Source of the DNA: Nonomuraea sp. PA05
Lineage (GTDB): Bacteria > Actinomycetota > Actinomycetes > Streptosporangiales > Streptosporangiaceae
NCBI RefSeq assembly: GCF_008086045.1
Contig: NZ_VSEY01000019.1
Location: forward strand, 1-64,000
DNA: 64,000 nucleotides
Direction: 5' to 3'
In this document: positions 47,231-56,589 of the stretch, piece by piece
How positions within the stretch are numbered: the first letter of the stretch is position 1
How the letters are laid out: each line of letters starts with the position of its first letter
Program-made: the position numbers and the translations under genes
The notes under the pieces: model-generated
Database searches by the model: none
Told to the model about the DNA's origin: nothing
What the model saw: only the letters and a program-made list of their open reading frames with translations

Positions 47231-48944
47231 TGCCGTCCTGGCCGCGCAGGCGGTCCTCGACCGTCTCCACCAGGCCGGCGATCACCCCATCGGGTGAGGG
47301 GCTGTAGTGCGGGATCGCCCACCGGGTGATCCTGGCGTCGATCACCGTGGGGCGGCCAGAGCCCAGCGCCGCGCGGAAGGCGTCCTCGAACTCGCCGAGC
47401 GTCTCCACCCGGTACCCGTCCGCCCCGCACGCCCTGGCGTAGGCGGCGAAGTCCGGGTTGCGGAACTCGACCAGGCCGGTCTCCAGGTACTCGGAGAGCT
47501 GGTAGAGCTTGATCAGCTTGAACTCCTCGTCGTCGAAGACGATCCAGATGACGGGGATGTCGTGCTCCACGGCGGTCATCAGCTCGAAGCCCGACAACGC
47601 GTAGCAGCCGTCGCCGCAGCCGACCACGACCGTGCGATCGGGCTGGGCGACCTTCACCCCGATCGCGCCGTTGACGTGCCCGGCCATCGGCCCGAACGAG
47701 CCGGCCTTGCGGAAGTTCTGGCCCTCCTCGACGTCCACGTAGTAGCCGAGCCACGCCAGGTGGGCGCCCGCGTCGGCGAGGAGGACGGCCCGCGCCGGCA
47801 GCAGCCGGCCGATCGCCTGCGCCAGCTCCCCCGGGTGGATCCTGCCGGTCAGGTGGATGATGTGCCTGGCCTCGTAGTCCTTGCCGGTCACGTCGGCGGC
47901 CGGCACGTCGCCGACCTTCCGCTCCAGCGCCTCGGCCAGGGCCGCCACCGCCGGGCGCGCGTCGGACAGGAGCGCGTGATCGGGCCGGTACGCCTTGTGG
48001 AACTCGATCTCGCAGATGTTCACGTGGATGAGCACCTTGCCGTCGAACAGGTCCTGGCGGTAGTTGAAGGTGGCGTGCTGGTTCAGGGAGTTGCCGACGC
48101 ACAGGACGACGTCGGCCTCGCGGAACGCCTTCCAGGCGCTGGCGTGACCGCTGTCGGCGAAGACCCCCAGCGCGAGCGGATGCGTCTCGGGCACGATGCC
48201 CTTGCCGTCGAGCGTGGTCAGCAGCGGGATCTGGAACCGTTCGACCAGCCGCTTGAGCTCGGGGCCCGCGCCGCTGCGGACCGCGCCGAACCCGGCGAGC
48301 ACGACGATCCGCCGGCCCTGCTCCATGGCGTCCGCGAGCACCGAGGCGATCTCCTCGACGCGTGCCGGGTCGGGCCGGACCGGCGCGACGTCGAGCCGGA
48401 CGGGCCGCGTCCGCTCGACCTCGATGCCGCGTTCGGTCAGGTCGAGGGGGACGTGGATGTGCACGGGGCCGGGCCGCCCCTCGAAGGCGGTGTTGACGGC
48501 CTCCTCGAACACCGCGAAGGTGTCCTCCGCCGACTCCAGCAGGTAGGACTTCTTGGTCGTGGCGGCGAACATGGCCCGCGAGTCCGGTGTCCCGCCGAGG
48601 CCCGAGGTCTCGTTCAGCGAGCCCCAGCCCTGCCACTTCCTGGGCGCGTATCCCGAGACGGCCAGCACCGGGTAGGAGTCGGACATCGCCATGGCCAGGC
48701 CGGAGAACAGGTTGAAGGCGCCGGGGCCGGCCGTGGCGAAGCAGAAGCCCAGCTTGCCGCTGTACATCGCGTACCCGCAGGCCATGAAGGAGGCGGCCTG
48801 CTCGTGGCGGGTGATGATCGGCCGGATCCGTCGCGAGTGCTTCAGCGCCAGCATCAGGCCCGCCGCGTTCTCGCCCGCTCCGCCGAAGGCGGCCTCCACC
48901 CCGACGTCCTCCAGCCCGGCGACGATGGCCTCGTAGACCTTCAT
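47217..48944 (-). CDS. Thiamine-diphosphate-dependent enzyme (acetolactate-synthase-like)
   Basis: 575 residues. The N-terminal PYR domain has the catalytic-Glu segment ITRHEQAASFMACGYA and AGPGAFNLFSGLAMA, the central domain spans about 190-330, and the PP domain has GDGCYALSGFELMTAV. The second half of the ThDP/Mg motif, usually Asn-Asn, reads FDDEEF here, a notable change. The ATG at 48944 overlaps the stop of the nitroreductase-like gene; the longer frame upstream is a shadow. Carboligase, lyase or decarboxylase on an alpha-keto or 2-hydroxyacyl substrate is possible. Confidence 0.82.
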   Translation of the reverse strand: MKVYEAIVAGLEDVGVEAAFGGAGENAAGLMLALKHSRRIRPIITRHEQAASFMACGYAMYSGKLGFCFATAGPGAFNLFSGLAMAMSDSYPVLAVSGYAPRKWQGWGSLNETSGLGGTPDSRAMFAATTKKSYLLESAEDTFAVFEEAVNTAFEGRPGPVHIHVPLDLTERGIEVERTRPVRLDVAPVRPDPARVEEIASVLADAMEQGRRIVVLAGFGAVRSGAGPELKRLVERFQIPLLTTLDGKGIVPETHPLALGVFADSGHASAWKAFREADVVLCVGNSLNQHATFNYRQDLFDGKVLIHVNICEIEFHKAYRPDHALLSDARPAVAALAEALERKVGDVPAADVTGKDYEARHIIHLTGRIHPGELAQAIGRLLPARAVLLADAGAHLAWLGYYVDVEEGQNFRKAGSFGPMAGHVNGAIGVKVAQPDRTVVVGCGDGCYALSGFELMTAVEHDIPVIWIVFDDEEFKLIKLYQLSEYLETGLVEFRNPDFAAYARACGADGYRVETLGEFEDAFRAALGSGRPTVIDARITRWAIPHYSPSPDGVIAGLVETVEDRLRGQDGIRRR

Positions 48945-50329
48945 GGGCGCGCCTCCTCCCCGTGCCAGCGGGCGGCGTGCCGCTGGTGCGCGTCGGTCGT
49001 GCCGTTCGCGAAGAACCGCTCGTAGTACTCGGTCTCGACGTGATGGGCCTGCAGCCAGATGCCGGGCACGTGGATGGCGTCGGCGTGGGCGGGGAAGCGG
49101 CCGTGCGTCCGGTGGATGTAGACGCAGACGTCCCGCGCGCAGTCGATCACCTCCTGCTCGTACGCGCTCGCCTCGGCCAGGTAACGCCGCCCGTAGTCGC
49201 CCTTGTAGATGTGGCCGAAGGTCTTCTCGTCGGTGTAGATCCCGCCGGGGCCGAACTTCGCCCGCACGACGCTGTCCACGGCCGCCTCCATCGACGGGAA
49301 GTTGGGCGGGCAGGCGGCCTTGATGAGATGCTCGCCGTCCACCCGCAGGCCCACCGGGTGGGAGCGCAGCGTGGCGTACTTCGGCAGCGGCACGTGCCAG
49401 CGCAGCAGGTCGGCGGGGCGGAAGCGCGGCGTGACGAAGTCGAAGCCGAGCATCCGGCCGTAGGCGCGGGAGAACTTCGGGTCGCCCAGCATGATCTGCG
49501 GATGGATCGTGCCGTGGATCCAGGCGCCGAGCCCCATCGCGTCGGCGGCCAGCATCAGGTTCTGCACGAGCAGGTCCGCCTCGATCTGGACGCGCATCGT
49601 CCCCATGGCGCCGAGCGGCACCTTGATGTCCGGATTGAGGAACCCGTTCTTGACCCACTTGGCCACGCCCGCCAGGCGGTAGAGGTTGCGGTCGTCGACG
49701 AACGCGGGCCTGGCCCCCTCCGGCTGGGTGAGCAGGAACATCAGGCAGTTGATGTACTGGTGGGACAGGTCCACCACGGGCAGGAAGATCGTCGTGCCGG
49801 GAAGGTTGGACAGGAACCGGTTCGCGTCCAGGTAGGCGGGGAAGTCCCGGCGCCCCTCGGCCACGTCGAGCCGGCGGCCGAGTACGCGCACCTTGGCCTG
49901 GCGGGCCCGCTCGATCAGCGCGTCGGCGGTGAAGGGCAGGTCCGGGGCGGGCGGGAGCTTCCTCAGGTAGTACGTGCCGGTGTCGTTGATCATGAAGAAG
50001 TGGGTGCCCTGCGCGTTGTCGGGGCTGCCCGCCGTCCGGCCGGCCATGGTGAGGTTGGGCTTGGCCATGATCGGGTCGCCGTCCCGCGGGTCCTCGAACG
50101 GCCGGTCGGGCATGGTCAGGCCGGAGCAGCCGGTGAGCGCGATGAGCAGCGCCTCCTCCAGCTCCGTCAGCGGCATCGGCGGGTGCGGTGACCGGTAGCT
50201 CATCGACCCCGCCGGCACGGCCGCGCCGCGGCTGACGCGGTGGGTCCGGCGTTTCCAGATGCTCTCCAGCAGCGGCCGGGACAGGACCGCTTCCAGCCCT
50301 TCCTGCCTGGTGGCGGGCTTGACGTCCAT
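48941..50329 (-). CDS. Nitroreductase-fold-like flavoprotein, large form
   Basis: 462 residues. The N-terminal third resembles nitroreductases (KRRTHRVSRGAAV, then LTELEEALLIALTG). The middle has IEADLLVQNLMLAADAMGLGAWIHG, the helix typical of the dimer/FMN site. The C-terminal ~150 residues (for example GGIYTDEKTFGHIYKGDYGRRY) have no family I recognise. The ATG at 50329 is 14 bases after the stop of the dioxygenase gene. FMN binding is inferred. It could be an oxidoreductase acting on the product of its operon partners. Confidence 0.5.
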   Translation of the reverse strand: MDVKPATRQEGLEAVLSRPLLESIWKRRTHRVSRGAAVPAGSMSYRSPHPPMPLTELEEALLIALTGCSGLTMPDRPFEDPRDGDPIMAKPNLTMAGRTAGSPDNAQGTHFFMINDTGTYYLRKLPPAPDLPFTADALIERARQAKVRVLGRRLDVAEGRRDFPAYLDANRFLSNLPGTTIFLPVVDLSHQYINCLMFLLTQPEGARPAFVDDRNLYRLAGVAKWVKNGFLNPDIKVPLGAMGTMRVQIEADLLVQNLMLAADAMGLGAWIHGTIHPQIMLGDPKFSRAYGRMLGFDFVTPRFRPADLLRWHVPLPKYATLRSHPVGLRVDGEHLIKAACPPNFPSMEAAVDSVVRAKFGPGGIYTDEKTFGHIYKGDYGRRYLAEASAYEQEVIDCARDVCVYIHRTHGRFPAHADAIHVPGIWLQAHHVETEYYERFFANGTTDAHQRHAARWHGEEARP

Positions 50330-50343
50330 GATCGGGCTCGCTT

Positions 50344-53259
50344 TCAGTCGTGCGTGGTGCCGGTGTTCGCCTCGGGCCTGGCCGGGTGCCACGGCGCGAA
50401 GGCGCTCGTGGTCCTGGGCAGGACCGCCGCCAGTTCCGGGCAGTGCCGCAGGATGACGCTCGTCATGCCGTTGCGGGCGATCCAGTCCATCCCCAGCGGG
50501 GTGTAGATCTCGGGCCTGAAGTCGACGGTGAGGAAGCGGTCGCTCTGCAACCGCCGGCTGGCCATGAGGATGAAGATGCGGAACGCCGTGTCACTGAAGC
50601 CGAAGCGTTCGGGCGGGTTCTCCGCGAAGAGCCCGACCATCGTGTCGATGTCGTCCACCGAGCGGTAGACGTCCCGCAGCCTGGCCAGCAGGTCCGGATC
50701 GGTGGTGAGATCCTCGAAGCGCCGCAGGCGCGGCCGGTGCAGGCCCGCGCGGAAGTCGTTGTAACGCGGCACGGCGCGGCGGCGGGTGCGGACCAGGTCG
50801 ACCACGGACAGGTCGATGATCTCGCCGTCCCGCTCGAACGCCTGCAGCGCCCGCGGGAAGTTGCGCAGCGTGATGGCCCCTGGATGGGCGATGCCGAGCG
50901 AGTACAGCGAGTTCGCCAGGCCCGTCCGGCGCATGACCGGCTCGGTGGCGGCGCCCTGCACGCCGGCGAAGCCGAGGGTCTCCAGCGGCCGTCCGCTGCG
51001 GTGGTCGGCGAGCTGGTAGTCGTCCGGGATCAGCGGGTGCATGCGGTAGACGGTGACGAAGTCCTCGGTGAGCGAGTACGGCGCGCCGTGATGGTCGGGC
51101 AGGGTCCCCGGGATGCCGGTGAGCGCGTGCGCGTCGGCCAGCCACAGCCCGAGGTGCGTGAGCCAGCTCTTCGGCGGCCCCTGCCAGTTGGCCTTCAGCC
51201 CGATGTCGATCAGCTCGGTGGCCAGGATGGCGGGCGTCCACTCCACAGTGTGGATCTTGGCGATGAGGGCCGAGACGACGAGCCTGGCCGTGTGGTAGAC
51301 CGCCTCCTCTGCCATGCCGGGGTACTCCTCGCGCAGCGCCCGGCACACGGCGTTGTGCTCCCGGGCGAAGAGCGTGTGCATGACGCTGAGCCCGAGCCAC
51401 CAGTTGTCGCGGAACCCGGTGATCGGGATGCCGTCAGGGCCGGGCACCAGGTGGCCGTCCTCCAGGCGCAGCGACGCGCCGCCGTCCGGCTCGCGCAGGG
51501 ATCTCGCGACGCTCTCGTCTCCGCCGTAGACCTCGGAGCCGTCCCACCAGTGGGAGGCCGCGTTGGCGGACAGGATCGGCGGCCCCGTGCCGCCGGCCGG
51601 GCGCAGGTCCTCGTTCTCGGCGAAGCGCATCACGCTCTCGGGCGCGCCTCCCGGGGTGTTGGTCCATGTCATGCCGTACGGGAGCGGCACCTCGACGCTC
51701 GCCGCCCCGGGCGGGCAGCGCTTGTGGTCCACCCAGTCGTGCACCTGGAACTGGATCCAGGCGGCGGCGATCACGTTCAGCGACCGTGCAGGGAGGAAGG
51801 TGTCGCGGTGCAGCAGCTCCCTGCTGACGACCACCGGATTCGGCTCGTCGAACAGGTCCGGCCGGTAGACGGGCGGGAGGTTGCGGCCGAAGGGCGCGCC
51901 GAGCGCCCCCATGGCGGGGGCGGACAGGTCGTTGCAGGTGCCGTCGTAGGTGCGCCTGACGAGCAGGCTGTCGTCGGGCGGCGTGGGCACCGGATGCGTC
52001 TGGGGCGGGCCCCGCCGCACCTCGGTGTCGATCAGGTTGTCGCGGCGCAGCACCTGCCGGATGGTCGCGACGTTGAGCAGGCCGATCCAGGTCGGCAGCC
52101 GGTGCCAGGGGATGTGGCGGTTGACGACGCCGAACGTGCCGCGCAGCAGCGCGCCGACGACGAGGTTGCGTCTCGGCGTCGGCGTGACGAAGCGGCGTCC
52201 CAGGCGGTGAGCGCTGCCGGCCTCGTAGGCGGCCTTGCGGGCGCGATTCAGGTTGCCGAGGGGGCGGAAGGCGTCGGTGGTGTTCCACGGGTCGAAGGCG
52301 AGCCGGTCGATGCGGGCCGCGGCGGCGCGCGCCCCGGCGGCGCCCACGTCCTGGCGCGGGATCGTCAGCGTGGCCACGGGGACGACGGGCACGTCCGCGT
52401 CCGGCCAGTCGGCGGCGCCGTCCTCGACGGGAGTGACCCGGGGGTCCTCGTAGCGCTGGACGCACAGCTCGAAGACGACGTCCTGCCTGGCCAGCCGGGC
52501 CGCGAGCTCGTGCGCCAGGTAGTCGGGGTCCTCCGGCGGCGGAGCGGGCACCGCCGGGGACACCGTGGCGGGCCGCAGGCGGTAGCGCACCGGGCCGGCC
52601 TCGCCCCAGAGGATGGAGCCCCGGCTCCAGTACGTCTCCAGGGCGAGGCTGAGCACCTCGCGCCGGGTTCCGGCGAGCACGTTGCGCCGCATGCGGGCGG
52701 CGACGGACCAGCCCAGGGCCCACGGCAGCTTCACGTACAGCGCGACGGCCTTGCGCAATGTGGTGATCGCACCCGCCATGACCTGCGCGAACACCACGAA
52801 CTCGCGGGCGTTGCGGGCGTGGGAGACCGGATGGTTGGTCATCAGGAGGTCGTGGGTCTCCCCCTCCCCCACCTGGATCCGCAGGGCCGCGCCACGCAGG
52901 TCGGGGGCGTGGTCGGGCTGGCGTACGCCGCTCGCGTTCGACAGGCGGACGATGACCGGGTATTCGGCGCCGGGCTGGGCGAATCCGGTCCGCAGCTCCT
53001 CGGGCAGCGAGGGGTGGAACCGCAGCCTGGCGTTCTCGACACCGAGGATCGCCTTGGCGTGAAAGGCCCGGTCGATCGCGGACGCGCCGCCGCGCTCCTT
53101 GATCTTCAGCTGGACGCGCATGAGGTCGTGGGCGAGCCGCTCCAGGATCACCCGTTCCCTCTCGGGTGAGCCCCCGGCGTAACGCTCATACTGCTCGGCC
53201 GTGGCGGGTTCGCGCGCCACCGGTGGGCCGCCGGCGACGCCTTCCTGCTGCTTGGCCAT
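50344..53259 (-). CDS. Catalase-like domain fused to haem alpha-dioxygenase/peroxidase
   Basis: 971-residue two-domain haem protein. Residues about 40-340 are catalase-related (distal His in RAFHAKAILGVENARLRF, Asn in LLMTNHPVSHARN), as in hydroperoxide-metabolising relatives such as allene oxide synthases. Residues about 420-950 are an animal-type peroxidase/fatty-acid alpha-dioxygenase: distal His in QFQVHDWVDH (near 505) and YRMHPLIPD (near 738), which holds the expected radical Tyr and proximal His. ATG with GGGGGAG upstream. It heads a three-gene operon and probably makes, then converts, a fatty-acid hydroperoxide. Confidence 0.82.
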   Translation of the reverse strand: MAKQQEGVAGGPPVAREPATAEQYERYAGGSPERERVILERLAHDLMRVQLKIKERGGASAIDRAFHAKAILGVENARLRFHPSLPEELRTGFAQPGAEYPVIVRLSNASGVRQPDHAPDLRGAALRIQVGEGETHDLLMTNHPVSHARNAREFVVFAQVMAGAITTLRKAVALYVKLPWALGWSVAARMRRNVLAGTRREVLSLALETYWSRGSILWGEAGPVRYRLRPATVSPAVPAPPPEDPDYLAHELAARLARQDVVFELCVQRYEDPRVTPVEDGAADWPDADVPVVPVATLTIPRQDVGAAGARAAAARIDRLAFDPWNTTDAFRPLGNLNRARKAAYEAGSAHRLGRRFVTPTPRRNLVVGALLRGTFGVVNRHIPWHRLPTWIGLLNVATIRQVLRRDNLIDTEVRRGPPQTHPVPTPPDDSLLVRRTYDGTCNDLSAPAMGALGAPFGRNLPPVYRPDLFDEPNPVVVSRELLHRDTFLPARSLNVIAAAWIQFQVHDWVDHKRCPPGAASVEVPLPYGMTWTNTPGGAPESVMRFAENEDLRPAGGTGPPILSANAASHWWDGSEVYGGDESVARSLREPDGGASLRLEDGHLVPGPDGIPITGFRDNWWLGLSVMHTLFAREHNAVCRALREEYPGMAEEAVYHTARLVVSALIAKIHTVEWTPAILATELIDIGLKANWQGPPKSWLTHLGLWLADAHALTGIPGTLPDHHGAPYSLTEDFVTVYRMHPLIPDDYQLADHRSGRPLETLGFAGVQGAATEPVMRRTGLANSLYSLGIAHPGAITLRNFPRALQAFERDGEIIDLSVVDLVRTRRRAVPRYNDFRAGLHRPRLRRFEDLTTDPDLLARLRDVYRSVDDIDTMVGLFAENPPERFGFSDTAFRIFILMASRRLQSDRFLTVDFRPEIYTPLGMDWIARNGMTSVILRHCPELAAVLPRTTSAFAPWHPARPEANTGTTHD

Positions 53260-53284
53260 GTGAACTCCCCCGAGAATGCGGCCG

Positions 53285-53314
53285 CCGCGCCGGGCCGGTG
53301 CAGGTGCGGCGCGG
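53285..53314. terminator. Possible hairpin before the dioxygenase operon
   Basis: An 8-bp GC stem (53285-53292 with 53307-53314) and a 14-base loop lie between the membrane-protein stop and the dioxygenase start. It may separate the two transcripts. It is weak compared with the other hairpins here. Confidence 0.3.
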
Positions 53315-53405
53315 AATCTCTGGCCGCTATTCCCTCGCCCGACCGGACGATGCGCCCCTTTCCCCCAGCGCTGCCCATTCTTGGAAGAAGAGCTATTCTC
53401 CCTGG

Positions 53406-54380
53406 TCAGTCAGGGCATCGGGGCTCGGCGGCCGTGCCCACGCCGCGCGAGGCGTCCCGCACGTTGCTGAGCACCGTCTGGCCCTGCTCGTCCACCAGCC
53501 GGGTGATGAGCTGCTGCGCGGCCCCGAAGACCGCCGCCCAGCCGAGGATCTGCGCGCGGGTGTCGAGATCGCTCAGCCCCGGGACGAAGCGCGCCTGGAT
53601 CAGCATCAGGCCGATGACCGCCGACACCGCGCCCGCCGGGAGCTTCAGCAGCGCCAGCACGACGGGCAGGGTGTAGGGGGCCGAGGTCCCGTGGATGCGG
53701 CGCAGGCCGATCGCGCCCACCAGCGAGGCGGCGGACAGGCCGACGAGCTCCACGATGGCGACGTCCCAGGTGGTCGGGACGGACCCGATGGGGCACGCGG
53801 GCCCGGCCTTGGGATCGTCGAAGCAGAGGTTGAGCGCATGCGGGTGGAAGGCGCCCACCACGAGCAGCGACACGGCGACGAGGGCCAGCACGAAGGTGGA
53901 GATCAGGATGGTGTTGCGGAAGCTGCGCAGCCGCACCTTCTCCTGCTGGGCGGCGATGTTGGCCGCCTGCAGCGTGATCACCGCCAGCGTGCGGTCCTGC
54001 GGCGCCAGCTTGCCGTCCTGGCCGCCGAGATGCTCCTCCAGCTTGGCCCGGCGCGGGTCCTGCGGGCCCAAATGCTGCAACGCCCGCGCGAGCACGTCGC
54101 TGCCCCACCAGGGAAGCTCCGCCTCGGGCAGCAGCTTGAGCAGGGCGACCTCCACCTTGTTGATGTTCGCCCAGGTGCGGTCCACAGCGAGGCCTGACCA
54201 GGCTCCCCGCAGGCTCGCCCGGCCCGCCGCGGCCTCACGGGCCGCGTCGAGGTGCCGCTGCGCGCCCCTGGCCTGCGCGGATCCGTCGCCGTAGCCGTCA
54301 AGCTGGCTCTGCAGCTCCGCGATGTACGCCAGCGCGCGCTGCCGCCACGAGAACGCCTTCTCCCCGGCCACATCCTGCAT
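53406..54380 (-). CDS. Membrane protein with helical N-terminal domain, unknown
   Basis: 324 residues. The first ~175 are soluble and helical (starting MQDVAGEKAFSWRQRALAYI, with NINKVEVALLKLLPEAELPW). They are followed by three or four membrane segments (TILISTFVLALVAVSLLVVGAF, VELVGLSAASLVGAIGL, TLPVVLALLKLPAGAVSAVIGLM at about 245-267). A soluble tail ends the protein. ATG start. No domain is recognised. It is on the same strand as the dioxygenase operon, 146 bases upstream of it, and may be an accessory gene of the same island. Confidence 0.65.
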   Translation of the reverse strand: MQDVAGEKAFSWRQRALAYIAELQSQLDGYGDGSAQARGAQRHLDAAREAAAGRASLRGAWSGLAVDRTWANINKVEVALLKLLPEAELPWWGSDVLARALQHLGPQDPRRAKLEEHLGGQDGKLAPQDRTLAVITLQAANIAAQQEKVRLRSFRNTILISTFVLALVAVSLLVVGAFHPHALNLCFDDPKAGPACPIGSVPTTWDVAIVELVGLSAASLVGAIGLRRIHGTSAPYTLPVVLALLKLPAGAVSAVIGLMLIQARFVPGLSDLDTRAQILGWAAVFGAAQQLITRLVDEQGQTVLSNVRDASRGVGTAAEPRCPD

Positions 54381-54477
54381 CGCTGGGCATCCTGCCCTGG
54401 ACGGCGGTCACGGGAACGATCACTGGTGCAACCACGGGGAAACCCGGGCCCATCGTTGACCTTCCCCGCGCACGCCG

Positions 54478-54516
54478 GGACAAGGCCCGGCCCCGCGGTG
54501 GGGCCGGGCCTTGTCC
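54478..54516 (-). terminator. Strong terminator of the GNAT gene
   Basis: A perfect 17-bp stem (54478-54494 with 54500-54516) and a 5-base loop, 9 bases past the GNAT stop. It is the strongest hairpin in the window and marks the edge of the accessory region. Confidence 0.85.
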
Positions 54517-54525
54517 GCACCCGAT

Positions 54526-55128
54526 CTAGGCGCTGATCAGCTCGGCGAGCGTGAGATCACGGAAGACCGTGATCGGCACGTCCTCCGACTGCCGCTGGAA
54601 CAGCGCCCCTGACGACCTGTGCGGCAGGTCCACCGTGCGGACGTGCCGGAAGCCGCGGTCGCGGTAGTAGCCCTGCAGCCGCGGGTTGGCCTTGGCGCAG
54701 TCGAGGCGGAGCCAGGGCAGGCCCGCCGAGAAGGCTGCGGTGCAGGCCCAGTCGAGCAGGGCGTCGCCGAGGCCGGAGCCCGACCACGGCCGGGCGACGG
54801 CCAGTTTGTGGATGTAGAGCGCCGCCCCCGGATCGTCGGCCGGGGTCCAGAACTCCGCGTCCGCGTGATCGTCGAGGGCGATGGTGGCCACCGGCGGAGC
54901 CGACTCGTCGGGGTCCAGATATCTGAGCTCGTCGTCCAGGAGGAACAGCACGCGTTCCTCGATGAGCGGCTCGATCCGCTCGGCGCCGAACCCGCCGCGA
55001 GGCCATTGCCGCACTCCCTGCGTGTGCAGCCACTCGGCGGTGTCGGCGAGCAGCGTCAGTACGCCGGGAAGGTCCGCGGGCTCCGCTCTGCGCAGCGAGA
55101 GCGGGTGCAGGAGGGTGTTGGTGTGCAT
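54526..55128 (-). CDS. GNAT family N-acetyltransferase
   Basis: 200 residues from the ATG at 55128, which has AAGGG 7 bases upstream; a longer frame to 55185 lacks support. Motif A is YIHKLAVARPWSGSGLGDALLDWA. The C-terminal part has LDCAKANPRLQGYYRDRGF. The substrate is unknown. It is a single-gene unit ended by the hairpin at 54478. Confidence 0.85.
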   Translation of the reverse strand: MHTNTLLHPLSLRRAEPADLPGVLTLLADTAEWLHTQGVRQWPRGGFGAERIEPLIEERVLFLLDDELRYLDPDESAPPVATIALDDHADAEFWTPADDPGAALYIHKLAVARPWSGSGLGDALLDWACTAAFSAGLPWLRLDCAKANPRLQGYYRDRGFRHVRTVDLPHRSSGALFQRQSEDVPITVFRDLTLAELISA

Positions 55129-55331
55129 AGTCGTACCCTTCATTGCCTTGGGTGTCCGCTCCTGCGCACAGCGTGATGACACCACGGTGCGTAGGGGCGA
55201 AATGGGGCCTTTATCCGATATATATGGATAAATGGCGATTTAGGGGAGTATGCACGACTCCCCCAGGCCAGCGAGGCGGCTATTTCTCGCTGCGCCCGGC
55301 CGGCGGGATCACCCCTTCACCCACGAGCTCG

Positions 55332-56087
55332 TCAGCGGCGATCGAGCTCGTATCTGATCAGATGTTTGTCGGCTGGCAAAACCGACACGGCGACACGCAC
55401 TGGCATGTCTGCCCCGTCGTACCCCACTCTGACGTACACCATTACTGGTGTACCGAGTTCAAGTTGGAGGCGTTCGGCTTCCTCCTGGTTGGGCATGCGG
55501 GCCCAGATGTCGTCCACAACGCGAACTTGCGCATGCCCCAGCTCTTCCAGCACCCGGTTCGCCCCTCGCGCGATGTCTCCAGGCCTGGCGATCTCGGAGT
55601 CGGCAACCAGATCGCGGGGGTAGTAGGAATCGTTGGTGTTGTACGGCTGTCCGTCCACGAAACGCAGACGGCGTCTCACCACCGCCAATTCGCCGTCGGC
55701 CAATTCCAGCCTGCTGGCGATCTCCTCGACGGGAGACACCGTCAGCACCTCGATGTACTGGCTGGGGGCTCGGCCTTCCTGCGCGACGGCGTAGGCGAAC
55801 GCCTCGCGCAACTCCCCGCTGGGTTGCGGCTCCAGCTCCCGCTGCGGATAGATCAGCAGCGGCCTTCGGTCCCGGACCACGGTGCCGCGCCGCGGCGTGC
55901 GCGTGACCAGACCCTCGTTGACGAGTTCGCCGAGGGCCAGTCGTACCGTGTTCCTGCTCACCCCATGGTCTTCCATGAGCTGCGCCTCGGTCGGTAGCTG
56001 TGCCCCGGGGCCGAGGACACCCGAGTAGATGGCTCGTCGCAACTCCGAAGCCACCTGCTGATACAGCACCGACCTTGCCACTTTCAC
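55332..56087 (-). CDS. GntR family regulator, HutC/UTRA type
   Basis: 251 residues. The N-terminal winged helix (LYQQVASELRRAIYSGVLGPG, then QLPTEAQLMEDHGVSRNTVRLAL, positions about 7-53) is followed by a UTRA ligand-binding domain (VRRRLRFVDGQPYNTNDSYYP, PNQEEAERLQLELGTPVMVYVRV). GTG start at 56087; a second GTG two codons later is possible. The ligand is unknown. It is divergent from the small gene at 56219. The 203 bases between its stop and the GNAT gene show nothing clear. Confidence 0.92.
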   Translation of the reverse strand: MKVARSVLYQQVASELRRAIYSGVLGPGAQLPTEAQLMEDHGVSRNTVRLALGELVNEGLVTRTPRRGTVVRDRRPLLIYPQRELEPQPSGELREAFAYAVAQEGRAPSQYIEVLTVSPVEEIASRLELADGELAVVRRRLRFVDGQPYNTNDSYYPRDLVADSEIARPGDIARGANRVLEELGHAQVRVVDDIWARMPNQEEAERLQLELGTPVMVYVRVGYDGADMPVRVAVSVLPADKHLIRYELDRR

Positions 56088-56218
56088 CCCTTTTGTTCCA
56101 ACAATTTAGACGATCTGGTTCTAGCAGGCCACAACCCCTTGACCGAACCGCCTCCACCGGCCCATCATCCATTCGTTGGTACAAATCCATCTAAAGGCCG
56201 GTGAGGGGGTGAAGGCCA

Positions 56219-56542
56219 GTGTTGCCGGTCCGCACGGGTACGCCATACCTGCCCTGGCATGACCCCCGCGAAGCAACACGTTTACTGCGTTACGCGTTGA
56301 CTCGCCAGGGGTTCACCCACACCTACCAGAGCTTTGGCGACGGCATGCCCGCGCCATCGGCGTTGACTGAGCTGACCGTGCGCTGCGACGACGGATCCTT
56401 AGTCGGGAACAAGGAGGGTGGCGCCCCCGTCGCGCATCGCGTCGATGACCCGGTTGGTGCAGCTCGACGCATCGCCGCACGTCGCCGGCAACAGGGACCT
56501 TCGCGCTCCCCCATCGACTCCGTGTGCGAGTCAACGGTCTAG
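56219..56542 (+). CDS. Small conserved-looking protein divergent from GntR
   Basis: 107 residues from a GTG with GAAGG about 8 bases upstream. It contains LPWHDPREATRLLRYALTRQGF, ELTVRCDDGSLVGNKEGG and a C-terminal DDPVGAARRIAARRR. The composition and the DP-x-AA-R-x-A-A pattern look like small proteins commonly encoded beside HutC-type regulators in actinomycetes, but I cannot name a family. It is followed by a strong terminator, which supports a real gene. Confidence 0.5.
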   Translation: MLPVRTGTPYLPWHDPREATRLLRYALTRQGFTHTYQSFGDGMPAPSALTELTVRCDDGSLVGNKEGGAPVAHRVDDPVGAARRIAARRRQQGPSRSPIDSVCESTV

Positions 56543-56589
56543 GACTCCATCCCTCGCCGGAGTCCTGGCGCCGTCGCACGCGGGGCAGG

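Noticed and set aside
50350..53169. 939-codon plus-strand frame opposite the dioxygenase fusion
   Set aside because: Antisense shadow; the minus-strand frame has intact haem motifs and a good ribosome site.
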